A DNA stretch of 64,000 nucleotides. Origin: Neptunicoccus cionae (lineage in GTDB: Bacteria > Pseudomonadota > Alphaproteobacteria > Rhodobacterales > Rhodobacteraceae). The translations under genes were made by a program, and so were the position numbers. The notes under the pieces are model-generated. The model did not search any database and was not told where the DNA came from. It saw only the letters and a program-made list of their open reading frames with translations. The stretch is from assembly GCF_002860325.1 (NCBI RefSeq), contig NZ_PKOJ01000002.1, positions 248,001-312,000 of the forward strand, given 5' to 3'. Each line of letters opens with the position of its first letter. Position 1 is the stretch's first letter. Below, one piece after another: positions 54,454 through 63,367 of this stretch.

Positions 54454-55181
54454 CCTTGATCCGCCAGCCACGTCAGACAATCCCCAACGTTTCGCACTAC
54501 TGGCGCATCGGGCAATGCGGGACGGCGCTGCATCACCACTGGCAGACCCAACTGCCGCGCCGCATCCAGCTTGCTGCGCGACCGCGCGCCCCCTGCATTC
54601 TTGACCACCAGCCAATCCACCGCTTCCCCCTTGAAAAACGCCACTTCCTCTTCGATTGAAAACGGGGGACGCCCGACTACAAACTGCCCGCCCGCGAAGG
54701 GAAAATCCCGCTGCGGCGGATCAATTACACGGCACAGCAGCCGTCGTCCGGTCATATTCGCAAATTGTTCCAGCGTCTGACGCCCTGTCCCCAGAAACAC
54801 GGTGCAGCCTTCCGGAATAATCCCCGCCACCGCGTCAAATTCATCCACAAACCGCCAGTCATCTCCGGCTTCCGGTGTCCAACCCTCCCGTTGCAGGATG
54901 ACATGGGCCACGCCGGCCACTGTCGCAGCCTCCGCCGCTTGTCGCGTCATCTGGGCGGCAAATGGATGGGTGGCATCAATTAAAACGTCTATCCGCGCGG
55001 CCCGCAAATACGCAACCAGCCCGTCAACACCGCCAAAGCCGCCAACTCTAGTCGCACAACCCAGATCAACCGGTTCTCGTGTCACCCCCGCCAGAGAGGC
55101 CGTCACCTCGATGCCCACAGGCATCACCCCGATCAACTCCCGCGCCTGAGAGGTTCCTGCCAGCACAAGCACCCGCTTCAT
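54450..55181 (-). CDS. cobK: Precorrin-6A reductase (CobK/CbiJ)
   Basis: CobK reduces precorrin-6A with NADPH. The 243-residue product begins RVLVLAGTSQARELIG and has VDLGCATRVGGFGG, LIDATHPFAAQMTRQAAEAA, CTVFLGTGRQTLEQF and VDWLVVKNAGGARSRSKLDAARQLGLPVVMQ in parts, all typical. The ATG overlaps the cbiD stop (ATGA), so the two are co-translated. Confidence 0.94.
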   Translation of the reverse strand: MKRVLVLAGTSQARELIGVMPVGIEVTASLAGVTREPVDLGCATRVGGFGGVDGLVAYLRAARIDVLIDATHPFAAQMTRQAAEAATVAGVAHVILQREGWTPEAGDDWRFVDEFDAVAGIIPEGCTVFLGTGRQTLEQFANMTGRRLLCRVIDPPQRDFPFAGGQFVVGRPPFSIEEEVAFFKGEAVDWLVVKNAGGARSRSKLDAARQLGLPVVMQRRPALPDAPVVRNVGDCLTWLADQG

Positions 55182-56233
55182 GCAGCCCGCCCCAATATGG
55201 CACCGGCCCGATCAATCACCACAACGTCAATCATAACATCCGCCCCGCGCAGTTGCGCCACCGCCTGCTGTTGCGCCAGTCGTGCAATTTCCTCGGCAAG
55301 CTTTGGCCCCGCAATCGTTACCGCCTCCAAAGCCGTATTCGCACCTGAAACATCCCGAAGCCCCAACCGCTGTGCCACTACATTCAGCGCCTCGAAATCC
55401 ACCTGCGAACGGGAGGAATGCAAATCCACCGCCCCCTGCGCCAGCTTGGTAATCTTGCCGATACCGCCGCCAATCGTCATTCGTGGCACCGGATTCTTTG
55501 CCAGGTATTTCAACAAACCGCCGCTGAAATCCCCCATGTCGAGCATGGCATGATCCGGTAAACCGTAAAGCGCCTGCACCACCCTCTCGGACGTTGCCCC
55601 GGTACAACCCGCCACATGGCTCTGCCCGCCCGCACGGGCCACATCGACGCCGCGATGAATAGACGCAATCCAAGCCGAACAGGAAAACGGCCGCACCACG
55701 CCGGTCGTCCCCAATATCGACAAACCACCCTTGATGCCCAACCTCGGGTTCCAAGTCTTCAGCGCAATTTCCGCCCCGCCCGGAATAGAAACCTCGATCA
55801 CCACATCACCACGCCGCCCGAATTTACGCGCCAGCGCCTCCACTTCTGCACACATCATCTGGCGCGGCACCGGATTGATTGCAGGCTCTCCGACCCCGAT
55901 CGGCAATCCGGGCTTGGTCACAGTGCCAACCCCCTCACCCGCTTTGAAAACAACGCCGCCATCCGAAGCAGACACCCGTGCAATAACGAGCGCACCGTGG
56001 GTCACATCCGGATCATCCCCCGCATCCTTCGTAATGCCCACCTCGGCCCAGCCGTCCCCCTGTTCCTGATGGGCCAGCGGAAACACCGGCGTTTCGCCGC
56101 GCGGCAAGGTAATACCGATCTCCTTGGGAAACCCGTCCCCCCACAGCGCCAACAATGCCGCTTTTACAGCGGCTGTTGCACAGGCACCTGTGGTCCAGCC
56201 ACGGCGCAATTCGGATACAGGTTTACGAGCCAT
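55178..56233 (-). CDS. cbiD: Cobalt-precorrin-5B (C1)-methyltransferase
   Basis: CbiD methylates C1 of the ring, replacing CobF of the classical aerobic route. The 351-residue product starts with SELRRGWTTGACATAAVKAAL and has ITLPRGETPVFPL, DAGDDPDVTHGALVIA, GVGTVTKPGLPIGVGEPAINPVPRQM in parts, and the NILGTTGVVRP-like SILGTTGVVRPFSCSAW. It is the first gene of the minus-strand run and diverges from cobA. No cobalamin riboswitch was recognised in the 158-base space between them. Confidence 0.94.
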   Translation of the reverse strand: MARKPVSELRRGWTTGACATAAVKAALLALWGDGFPKEIGITLPRGETPVFPLAHQEQGDGWAEVGITKDAGDDPDVTHGALVIARVSASDGGVVFKAGEGVGTVTKPGLPIGVGEPAINPVPRQMMCAEVEALARKFGRRGDVVIEVSIPGGAEIALKTWNPRLGIKGGLSILGTTGVVRPFSCSAWIASIHRGVDVARAGGQSHVAGCTGATSERVVQALYGLPDHAMLDMGDFSGGLLKYLAKNPVPRMTIGGGIGKITKLAQGAVDLHSSRSQVDFEALNVVAQRLGLRDVSGANTALEAVTIAGPKLAEEIARLAQQQAVAQLRGADVMIDVVVIDRAGAILGRAA

Positions 56234-56282
56234 CTGATACAGGTAAAACCCGCCCCCAGCTTTTGCAATTGATTAAACGCGC

Positions 56283-56306
56283 GGCTTCAATGTTCCACAA
56301 ATACTC
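56283..56306 (-). repeat. 24-nt intergenic repeat, copy 2
   Basis: On the minus strand: GAGTATTT-GTG-GAACATTGAAGCC. It lies in the divergent space between cbiD and cobA. It matches copy 1 (244-267) and copy 3 (59788-59811) at 21 of 21 core positions. Confidence 0.75.
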
Positions 56307-56391
56307 GTCCCACCCCGCTATTTCGCATTTTCCGCTATTTCAGTCGCAACCCGCCTTGCGAGACAACGCCCTTCGGGTCCATAACCCGAAC

Positions 56392-57243
56392 ATGACATCG
56401 ATTCCTCTTCCCACGGGCGACTGGCCCGCATTGGACCCCGGTTGGGTCTGGCTCTGCGGCGCGGGTCCGGGCGATCCGGGCCTGCTGACACTCCATGCGC
56501 TCAACGCGCTGCAACAGGCCGATGTCATCGTCTATGATGCACTGGTGGATCAACGGATTCTCGACTGGGCCAAACCGGACGCCACGTTGGAATATGCGGG
56601 CAAACGGGGCGGCAAACCCTCCGCCAAACAGCGGGACATTTCCCTGCGTCTGGTAGAACTCGCCCAATCGGGCAAACGCGTGTTGCGTCTGAAAGGCGGC
56701 GATCCCTTTGTCTTCGGACGTGGCGGCGAAGAAGGCCAGACCCTTGTCCAGAACGGCGTCCCGATCCGCATCATCCCGGGTATTTCTGCCGGTATCGGCG
56801 GTCTCGCCTATGCCGGCATCCCTGTCACCCACCGCGATGTAAACCAGTCTGTGACGTTTGTGACCGGACATGACCAGTCCGGTGAAACGCCTTCGTCACT
56901 GAACTGGCAGGCGATTTCCCAAGGCTCGCAGGTGCTGGTGATCTACATGGGGATGAAACACATCGCCCCCATCGCCGCAGAACTGCTCGCCGCTGGTCGC
57001 CCCGCGTCAGAGCCTTGCGCCGTGGTCACAAACGCCACCACGCCCGAACAACAGGTGCTCGAATCCACCCTTGGCACACTGACTGACGATCTCGCCGCCT
57101 CCGGCCTGACGCCTCCTGCAATCATCTGCGTCGGACGCTCTGTACTGATGCGCCAGACGCTCGACTGGATGGCGATGGCCAAAGGCGAAGCGCCCCGCAA
57201 CACCGATCCCCTAGGCAGAGGCCGCCCCGCCGAGGCTTCCTGA
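56392..57243 (+). CDS. cobA: Uroporphyrinogen-III C-methyltransferase
   Basis: CobA methylates C2 and C7 of uroporphyrinogen III to precorrin-2. The 283-residue product starts at MTSIPLPTGDWPALDPGWV. SAM-binding motifs are LCGAGPGDPGLLTLHALNAL, ADVIVYDALVD, KRVLRLKGGDPFVFGRGGEE, IIPGISAGIGGLAYAGIPVTHRD in parts and VIYMGMKHIA. It is not fused to CysG-type dehydrogenase/ferrochelatase modules. Its stop overlaps the cobB start (TGATG). An in-frame ATG upstream lacks family similarity. Confidence 0.95.
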   Translation: MTSIPLPTGDWPALDPGWVWLCGAGPGDPGLLTLHALNALQQADVIVYDALVDQRILDWAKPDATLEYAGKRGGKPSAKQRDISLRLVELAQSGKRVLRLKGGDPFVFGRGGEEGQTLVQNGVPIRIIPGISAGIGGLAYAGIPVTHRDVNQSVTFVTGHDQSGETPSSLNWQAISQGSQVLVIYMGMKHIAPIAAELLAAGRPASEPCAVVTNATTPEQQVLESTLGTLTDDLAASGLTPPAIICVGRSVLMRQTLDWMAMAKGEAPRNTDPLGRGRPAEAS

Positions 57244-58508
57244 TGGGCGGTCTCATCCTGTCCGCGCCCGGATCGGCCAGCGGCAAGACCACGCTCACCT
57301 TGGGCATCCTGCGGGCGCTGAAACAGCGGGGCGTTGCTGTCCGCTCGGCCAAATCCGGCCCCGATTACATCGACCCGCGCTTTCACGCCGCCGCCAGCGG
57401 TGCAGATTGTCTCAATCTCGATGCATGGGCGATGACAGCAGATCGCATACGCAACCTCGCCGCCGGTCCTGACACGCTCCTGATTGAAGGGGCAATGGGC
57501 CTGTTTGACGGTGCGCCGCCGGACGGAAAAGGAGCCGTGGCCGATCTTGCCCGCATCCTGAACCTGCCGGTTGTGCTAATCCTCGATGTCTCCCATCAGG
57601 CCCAATCTGTCGCTGCCGTAGCCAAAGGGTTCGCCACGCTGGACCCCGACGTCGGCATTGCAGGTATCATCCTGAACAAAGTCGGCTCCCCCCGCCATGA
57701 ACGGATGTTGCGACTTGCTCTCGCGCCTTTGGGCATACCGGTGCTCGGCGCGGTCCACCGGATGGGAAGCCTGCAAACCCCTTCGCGTCACCTCGGGCTG
57801 GTGCAGGCCGAGGAACACCCCGATCTCGAAGTTTTTCTGGATCAGGCTGCAGCAGTCGTGGCAGGGTCCATCGATCTGGAGAGCTTGCTGGACCTGACCG
57901 CCCCCCTGCAAATGCCGCAATCCACCGCCACCGGCCTGCCGCCACCGGCCCAGCGGATCGCCGTCGCCGCCGATACCGCCTTTGCCTTTGCCTATCCCCA
58001 TCTGTTGCAGGACTGGCGCAATCAGGGTGCCGAACTCTCTTTCTTCTCCCCCCTCGCCGATGAAGCCCCGCCAGAATGCGATCTGGTCTTTCTGCCCGGC
58101 GGCTATCCGGAACTCCATGCAGGAAAACTGGCTGCCAACACCAGATTCATGACCGGCTTGCGCAAATCCCCTGCGATCTATGGCGAGTGTGGCGGCTATA
58201 TGGTGCTTGGTGACGGGTTGGTTGATGCCTCGGGCACCCGTCACCGCATGGCCGGCTTGCTCGGGCTGGAAACCAGCTTTGCCAGCCGCAAACTGCACCT
58301 TGGCTATCGCAATCTGTCGCCTTGTGGCGGCCTGTGGGACTCCCCGCTCAAAGCCCATGAGTTTCACTACGCCACAACCCTGAAAGCGACAGGAGACCCG
58401 CTGTTCAGCGCAACCGATGCGGAAGGCACAGCCCTGCCCCCCATGGGCCTGCGCGCAGGAACCATCTCGGGCTCCTTTGCCCATGTCATTGATCGCGCTG
58501 CGTCTTAA
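57243..58508 (+). CDS. cobB: Cobyrinate a,c-diamide synthase
   Basis: CobB uses ATP and glutamine to amidate the a and c side chains of (hydrogeno)byrinate. The 421-residue product has the DTBS-like ATP domain (LSAPGSASGKTTLTLGILRAL, KSGPDYIDPRFH, LIEGAMGLFDG) and a C-terminal glutaminase-like domain with LVFLPGGYPELHA and the nucleophile in AIYGECGGYMVLGD, closing with GSFAHVID. It follows cobA directly. Confidence 0.95.
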   Translation: MGGLILSAPGSASGKTTLTLGILRALKQRGVAVRSAKSGPDYIDPRFHAAASGADCLNLDAWAMTADRIRNLAAGPDTLLIEGAMGLFDGAPPDGKGAVADLARILNLPVVLILDVSHQAQSVAAVAKGFATLDPDVGIAGIILNKVGSPRHERMLRLALAPLGIPVLGAVHRMGSLQTPSRHLGLVQAEEHPDLEVFLDQAAAVVAGSIDLESLLDLTAPLQMPQSTATGLPPPAQRIAVAADTAFAFAYPHLLQDWRNQGAELSFFSPLADEAPPECDLVFLPGGYPELHAGKLAANTRFMTGLRKSPAIYGECGGYMVLGDGLVDASGTRHRMAGLLGLETSFASRKLHLGYRNLSPCGGLWDSPLKAHEFHYATTLKATGDPLFSATDAEGTALPPMGLRAGTISGSFAHVIDRAAS

Positions 58509-58574
58509 GGCAAACTGCACCACAGGTTAACTATCTGCTTGGCTTCCTATTGAAAGCAAGCTACCGCTTTGCCC

Positions 58575-59783
58575 ATGACAGATTCCATGACCTCATTCGC
58601 CAAACGCAACGTACTCATCCTGATTATTGCACAAGCGGTTCTTGGCGCACAAATGCCCCTCCTGTTTACGTTTTCCGGGCTGGCAGGGCAGAAACTTGCC
58701 TCCAATATCTGCTTTGCCACCCTGCCGATTTCAATGATCGTATTCGGCTCGATGACTACGGCACCATGGCTGTCCCAATTCATGCAACGCTTCGGGCGGA
58801 CGGCAGGGTTCCTGCTCGGTGCCACTGGCGGCGCCGCGGGCGCTCTGATCTGCGCCTATGCGATTTACGTCAGCTCCTTTGCTTGGCTGCTGGCAGGCTC
58901 CTATCTCACCGGCATCTACATGTCCGCCCACGGGTTTTACCGCTTCGCAGCAACCGATCTGGCCTCGGATGATTACCGGCCCAAAGCGATCTCATACGTC
59001 ATGGCCGCAGGCTTGCTATCTGCCGTGATCGGCCCGCAACTGGGTGCCGCCAGCTTTGAGGCGATGGCCATTCCTTTCCTTGGTGTTTATGCCGCAGCTT
59101 TCGCGCTCAACTGCGTCGGTTTTCTGATCTTTCCCTTCCTCAAATCCTCGCCAGTGACGGTGGACAAAGACCAACCCTACGGCGGCCGGAGCCGGATGGA
59201 ACTGTTGAAAAACCCGCGGATCGCGACCGCAATCATCTGTGCGATGGTCTCCTATGCACTGATGAATCTGGTGATGACCTCCACCCCCCTCGCGGTGGTC
59301 GGCTGCGGCTTTACAGAAGGGGATGCGGGCAACATCGTCACTGCACACGTCTTCGCCATGTTCGCTCCAAGCTTCTTTACCGGCCACCTGATCGCCCGTT
59401 TCGGCGTCGAAAAGATCATGGGCACCGGCCTGTTTATCCTGATGTGCGCCGGCCTTGTGGCACTGGCAGGCGTCCAGCTCAGCAACTTCTTCATCGCCCT
59501 CGCACTGCTTGGCATCGGCTGGAACTTCGGCTTTATTGGCGCCACCGCCATGCTCGCCACCTCTCACACCCCCGAAGAACGGGGCAAAGCGCAGGGCATG
59601 AACGACTTTCTGGTCTTTGGTATGGTCACAGTGGCGTCGCTGGCATCTGGCGGTTTGATGAACTGCTCGGGCGGCAGTGTCATTCAGGGCTGGAACGCCG
59701 TGAACCTTGCGATGATCCCCTTCCTGATGCTGGCGTTCGGGGCGCTCGTCTGGCTCGCCATGTTTAAGCGCAAGGAAGCTTAA
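58575..59783 (+). CDS. MFS transporter
   Basis: This 402-residue protein has about twelve hydrophobic helices. The start MTDSMTSFAKRN is the first ATG; a TTG two codons upstream is possible. Family hints are LQAGxxP-like AVLGAQMPLLFTFSGLAGQ, SQFMQRFGRTAGFLLGATGGAAGAL (motif A position) and SHTPEERGKAQGMNDFLVFGM. The substrate is unknown. It is 66 bases after cobB, so read-through from the cobalamin genes is possible. Confidence 0.88.
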   Translation: MTDSMTSFAKRNVLILIIAQAVLGAQMPLLFTFSGLAGQKLASNICFATLPISMIVFGSMTTAPWLSQFMQRFGRTAGFLLGATGGAAGALICAYAIYVSSFAWLLAGSYLTGIYMSAHGFYRFAATDLASDDYRPKAISYVMAAGLLSAVIGPQLGAASFEAMAIPFLGVYAAAFALNCVGFLIFPFLKSSPVTVDKDQPYGGRSRMELLKNPRIATAIICAMVSYALMNLVMTSTPLAVVGCGFTEGDAGNIVTAHVFAMFAPSFFTGHLIARFGVEKIMGTGLFILMCAGLVALAGVQLSNFFIALALLGIGWNFGFIGATAMLATSHTPEERGKAQGMNDFLVFGMVTVASLASGGLMNCSGGSVIQGWNAVNLAMIPFLMLAFGALVWLAMFKRKEA

Positions 59784-59787
59784 AACA

Positions 59788-59811
59788 GGCTTCAATGTTC
59801 CCTAAATACTC
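59788..59811 (-). repeat. 24-nt intergenic repeat, copy 3
   Basis: On the minus strand: GAGTATTT-AGG-GAACATTGAAGCC. It lies four bases after the MFS stop and its end supplies the first two bases of the convergent gene's stop codon. It matches copies 1 and 2 outside the three variable bases. Confidence 0.75.
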
Positions 59812-60607
59812 AGAACCCGCCGGTTGCGGCCAGTCCCATCAGTCGCAGCCGTTTCCCCGCATCCGAGCGGCCAAGCATTCCTGCCCCCACCAAAACCGGC
59901 TCACGGACCGCCTGACGCAAGACCCCGTGCGCCAGCCAACCGGAACGAAGCGCCGCACGTTTCGGCCGCGCCACGGTCTTAAGCTCGCGCCGCGCCGCCT
60001 CTAACTGCTCTAACGCTGTGGCAGCAAACGCGGTTACGCCCTGCGCGGTTCCGTCCACCAGAGGATAGCGGTTTGACGCCTCCAGCGCTGGCACAGCTTC
60101 CAACAGGGCCGCAGCGCCGCAGCCCGTACCATAACGATGCGCCGCTTCCAGCGTTTCTTCATCTAATGACCCGCCGTCGACCGCCTGAACGCCGAGCGCC
60201 ATCAAACCGCCCGCTGTGTCCGCCAAATAGGCCCAAAGCGCCGCATCATCTGCGTGCGGCTCTTTATAAATGTCCCAGCGCCGCGCGGCGATCAATGCAT
60301 CAAATCGCGCGCGGGGCAGTTGCTTTCGCGCCGCAAGTTCTGCCAGTGGCGTCACAACCTGATGTCTGCGCACTGTCGCGCCGGTAAAAATCTCTTCCAC
60401 CGCATCAATCCACCATTGCAGGCGCATTTCCGCAATCATCGGCTCTTCTGTCACCCAAGGCGCACGGGACACTTCGACGTTGAAGGCGTAAAGCACCATA
60501 AGCGCATCCCGATCCGCACCGCTGGCTGTCATGGCAGAGAGAAACCGCATCGGATCGCCCGAGTGAACGGTCTGTGCGCAACTGGCAATGTCGTCTTGCA
60601 GGCTCAT
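59810..60607 (-). CDS. Squalene/phytoene synthase-fold protein, NDUFAF6-like
   Basis: The 265-residue, mainly helical protein resembles the squalene/phytoene synthase family. LYAFNVEVSRAPWVTEEP, IAEMRLQWWIDAVEEIFTG and AARRWDIYKEPHAD are close to the complex I assembly factor NDUFAF6. The aspartate-rich DxxxD motifs that bind diphosphate in true synthases are not visible, so prenyl coupling is unlikely. The ATG overlaps the stop of the upstream hydrolase (ATGA). Confidence 0.78.
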   Translation of the reverse strand: MSLQDDIASCAQTVHSGDPMRFLSAMTASGADRDALMVLYAFNVEVSRAPWVTEEPMIAEMRLQWWIDAVEEIFTGATVRRHQVVTPLAELAARKQLPRARFDALIAARRWDIYKEPHADDAALWAYLADTAGGLMALGVQAVDGGSLDEETLEAAHRYGTGCGAAALLEAVPALEASNRYPLVDGTAQGVTAFAATALEQLEAARRELKTVARPKRAALRSGWLAHGVLRQAVREPVLVGAGMLGRSDAGKRLRLMGLAATGGF

Positions 60608-61587
60608 TTAATATTCCTGATAAATTCGGCGGTTTTCGCAATGGCGTCCGGCTGGCGGATCACATCCAGATGCCCGACCCCCTGCAATATCTGGTAGTGC
60701 CCCTTGGGATTGGCCCCCGACAGCACCGCTTCGTATTGATCTGCTCTGAAGGCTTCATCCTGTGCCCCTGCAATCAACAGAAACTCCGGCAGGGCCGCCA
60801 CATCCGCAAGGTAATCGGAACGGGGCGCATAAGACGTGTTCAGACGGTAGGAGTACGCCCCTGTCATGGTTTCCGACAGCGGCCCTTCCGGCAGGTTGAA
60901 GGTGATCGCTGTCATCCCGTTTAACCCCGTAATCCCCACAGCGTTCAACATGCTCAGACCAATCACACGGCGGGTCAACACCTGCGCCCAACCACCGGAA
61001 TTTTCCCGCATGGTTGGCGCGTTATATTTGAGATAAGGCGCGAACAAAACCGCCCCGTCGAGTGTGTCTCCATGCGGTCCACCGGCATAACGCACCACCA
61101 GTCCTCCGCCGGAGGAATGCCCGATCAACACCAGTTTCTGTCCGTCCTGACGATAGGTTTCCACCAGATCCGCCAGATCATCTTCCAACTGCCCGATGTA
61201 GGCCACATCGCCATTGGGCGGCGGGTTGACGCCATGTCCGCGAAGGTCCGGCACCAGCACCTGTGCGCCCGTCAGCGCAGACACTTCTGCCGCCAGCCCG
61301 TCGTATGCGGCACCATGTGCGCCCGAGCCGTGTACCAGCACCACCAAGGGGTTAAGCCCGCCCTCTGCGTCCGACCGGCCATGCACCCGCACCGCCAGTT
61401 CTGCCCCGTCCCGCGCCGTGTATCGCACAGGCTCTACCGCATCGCCGCCAACCTGCAATTTGTCAAAATCGAGCCCCGCCCCCGTCGCGGGCGAAGGCCG
61501 CTGTGACAGGATCAATCCACCCGCAATCAGCAGGTAAATCGCAGCCGAGACCAGCGCTAAGCGCACCAACGTCAAAAGCACGTCCAT
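60604..61587 (-). CDS. Membrane-anchored alpha/beta hydrolase
   Basis: The 327-residue protein has an N-terminal hydrophobic helix (LVRLALVSAAIYLLIAGGLIL) that anchors it or acts as a signal. The hydrolase core has LVVLVHGSGAHGAAYDG, VPDLRGHGVNP, and the nucleophile in LVLIGHSSGGGLVVRYAG (Ser about 155). The acid is probably in LLIAGAQDEAFRADQ and the histidine in LQGVGHLDVIRQP. The substrate is unknown. It is coupled to the NDUFAF6-like gene. Confidence 0.88.
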   Translation of the reverse strand: MDVLLTLVRLALVSAAIYLLIAGGLILSQRPSPATGAGLDFDKLQVGGDAVEPVRYTARDGAELAVRVHGRSDAEGGLNPLVVLVHGSGAHGAAYDGLAAEVSALTGAQVLVPDLRGHGVNPPPNGDVAYIGQLEDDLADLVETYRQDGQKLVLIGHSSGGGLVVRYAGGPHGDTLDGAVLFAPYLKYNAPTMRENSGGWAQVLTRRVIGLSMLNAVGITGLNGMTAITFNLPEGPLSETMTGAYSYRLNTSYAPRSDYLADVAALPEFLLIAGAQDEAFRADQYEAVLSGANPKGHYQILQGVGHLDVIRQPDAIAKTAEFIRNIK

Positions 61588-61626
61588 TCCAGACTTCTCC
61601 TCTGTCCCACGCCTTGCAGCAGCAGC

Positions 61627-63249
61627 CTAAACAGGCACCGCACCGTCCCGCAGCAGTTTCCAATTGATCGCATCCACCAGCGCCTCGAAACTTGCATCTA
61701 CAATATTGGCCGACACCCCGACCGTAGACCAGCGGCGGCCTTCGCCATCCTCGGAATCGATCACCACACGGGTCACAGCCTCGGTGCCACCATTGGTGAT
61801 CCGCACCTTGAAATCCACCAGATGCATATCGTCAATGATCGCCTGATAGGGGCCGAGATCCCGCTCCAGCGCCCTCCACAGGGCGTTCACCGGACCTTGG
61901 TCGTTGCCTGTTTCATCCATAGACTCACTGGCCGATAGGTGTTTCTGCCCGCCGATATTCACTGCGACCACAGCTTCAGAGAGTGTCTTACGCTCCTGCC
62001 CCGGTGCCTTGGCCCGCTCTACCGTCACACGGTAGCGCATGATTTCAAAAAACCGTGGCAGGATACCAAGCACCCGACGGGCAAGGATTTCAAATGAGGC
62101 TTGCGCACTGTCATAGGCATAGCCCTGATCCTCGCGGCGTTTGATCTCGTCAAGGATTTCCAGCATCTGCGCCCCTTCCGGCGCGGCAATCCCCGCATCC
62201 TTCAGCCGTTTGCGCAGGTTGCTTTGGCCCGCTTGGTTGGACATGGGAATAATCCGCTGGTTGCCCACCAGCGCAGGATTCACATGCTCATAGGTTGTCG
62301 GATCTTTCAGGATCGCACTGGCGTGAAGCCCCGCCTTGTGGGCAAAAGCACTCGCCCCCACATAAGCAGCCCATTTATGGGAGACACGGTTGAGAATATC
62401 GTCCAGCATGCGGCTCAACTGGGTCAGAGTCTTCAACCCCGCAGCGGAAACGCCGGTTTCGAACCGGCTGGCGTAAGGCTCCTTCAACAGCAACGTCGGG
62501 ATCAGGGCTGTCAGGTTGGCATTGCCGCAGCGTTCGCCCAACCCGTTCAGCGTGCCCTGAATCTGGCGCGCCCCCGCATCCACTGCCGCCAGCGTATTGG
62601 CCACAGCCATTTCCGTGTCGTTATGGGTGTGAATTCCCAGATGATCCCCCGGAATACCGGCTGCGATCACAGCTTTGGTAGCGTTGCGCACTTCATCCGG
62701 CAGGGCGCCACCATTGGTGTCACACAGAACAATCCAGCGCGCGCCTGCATCATAAGCCGCTTTCGCCGCCGCTATGGTATAGTCGGGGTTTGCCTTATAC
62801 CCGTCAAAGAAATGCTCGCAGTCAAACAGCGCTTCCCGCCCCAGCGCCACAATATGGCTGATGCTTTCCCGAATATTGCCGAGGTTTTCGTCAAGCGAGA
62901 TGCCCAAAGCCTTGGTCACATGGAAATCATGGGTCTTTCCCACCAGACACACCGCAGGCGTATTGGCGTTCATCACCGCTGCCAGAACCTCGTCATTCGC
63001 GGCAGAACGGCCGGAGCGTTTTGTCATCCCGAAAGCAGTAAACACCGAAGTGGAAAGCTTGGGGGCCGCATCAAAGAAATCGCTGTCCGTGGGATTGGCA
63101 CCGGGCCAGCCGCCTTCGACATAGTCAATCCCGAGCCTGTCGAGAGCCGTGGCAATGCGGGTTTTGTCTTCAGCCGTGAAATCCACCCCTTGCGTCTGTT
63201 GCCCGTCCCGCAAAGTCGTGTCGTAAAGGTAAAGGCGCTCTTTAGTCAT
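61627..63249 (-). CDS. cimA: (R)-citramalate synthase
   Basis: CimA condenses pyruvate with acetyl-CoA to citramalate, a threonine-independent route to isoleucine. The 540-residue product has the HMGL-like domain with LYDTTLRDGQQTQGVDF, YVEGGWPGANPTD, RWIVLCDTNGGALPDEV and LGIHTHNDTEMAVANTLAAV, then GTLNGLGERCGNANL. The second half (about 400-540) is the LeuA-type regulatory dimer domain, with VVAVNIGGQKHLSASES. It precedes the alpha/beta hydrolase by 39 bases. Confidence 0.93.
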   Translation of the reverse strand: MTKERLYLYDTTLRDGQQTQGVDFTAEDKTRIATALDRLGIDYVEGGWPGANPTDSDFFDAAPKLSTSVFTAFGMTKRSGRSAANDEVLAAVMNANTPAVCLVGKTHDFHVTKALGISLDENLGNIRESISHIVALGREALFDCEHFFDGYKANPDYTIAAAKAAYDAGARWIVLCDTNGGALPDEVRNATKAVIAAGIPGDHLGIHTHNDTEMAVANTLAAVDAGARQIQGTLNGLGERCGNANLTALIPTLLLKEPYASRFETGVSAAGLKTLTQLSRMLDDILNRVSHKWAAYVGASAFAHKAGLHASAILKDPTTYEHVNPALVGNQRIIPMSNQAGQSNLRKRLKDAGIAAPEGAQMLEILDEIKRREDQGYAYDSAQASFEILARRVLGILPRFFEIMRYRVTVERAKAPGQERKTLSEAVVAVNIGGQKHLSASESMDETGNDQGPVNALWRALERDLGPYQAIIDDMHLVDFKVRITNGGTEAVTRVVIDSEDGEGRRWSTVGVSANIVDASFEALVDAINWKLLRDGAVPV

Positions 63250-63367
63250 AGTGCCACCTCATACTTGAATCTTGGCCGTGCACCGCACGGCCTGCGCCGA
63301 CCTCCCCCATGGGAGGCGCATTCGCGCCGCCCGAGGTCTGCGCTGGCCTGTGTTGCAAAAACCTTCA

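Noticed and set aside
56234-56391. Possible cobalamin riboswitch between cbiD and cobA
   Set aside because: The conserved B12-box and core sequences were not found on either strand; the space is also short for the element.
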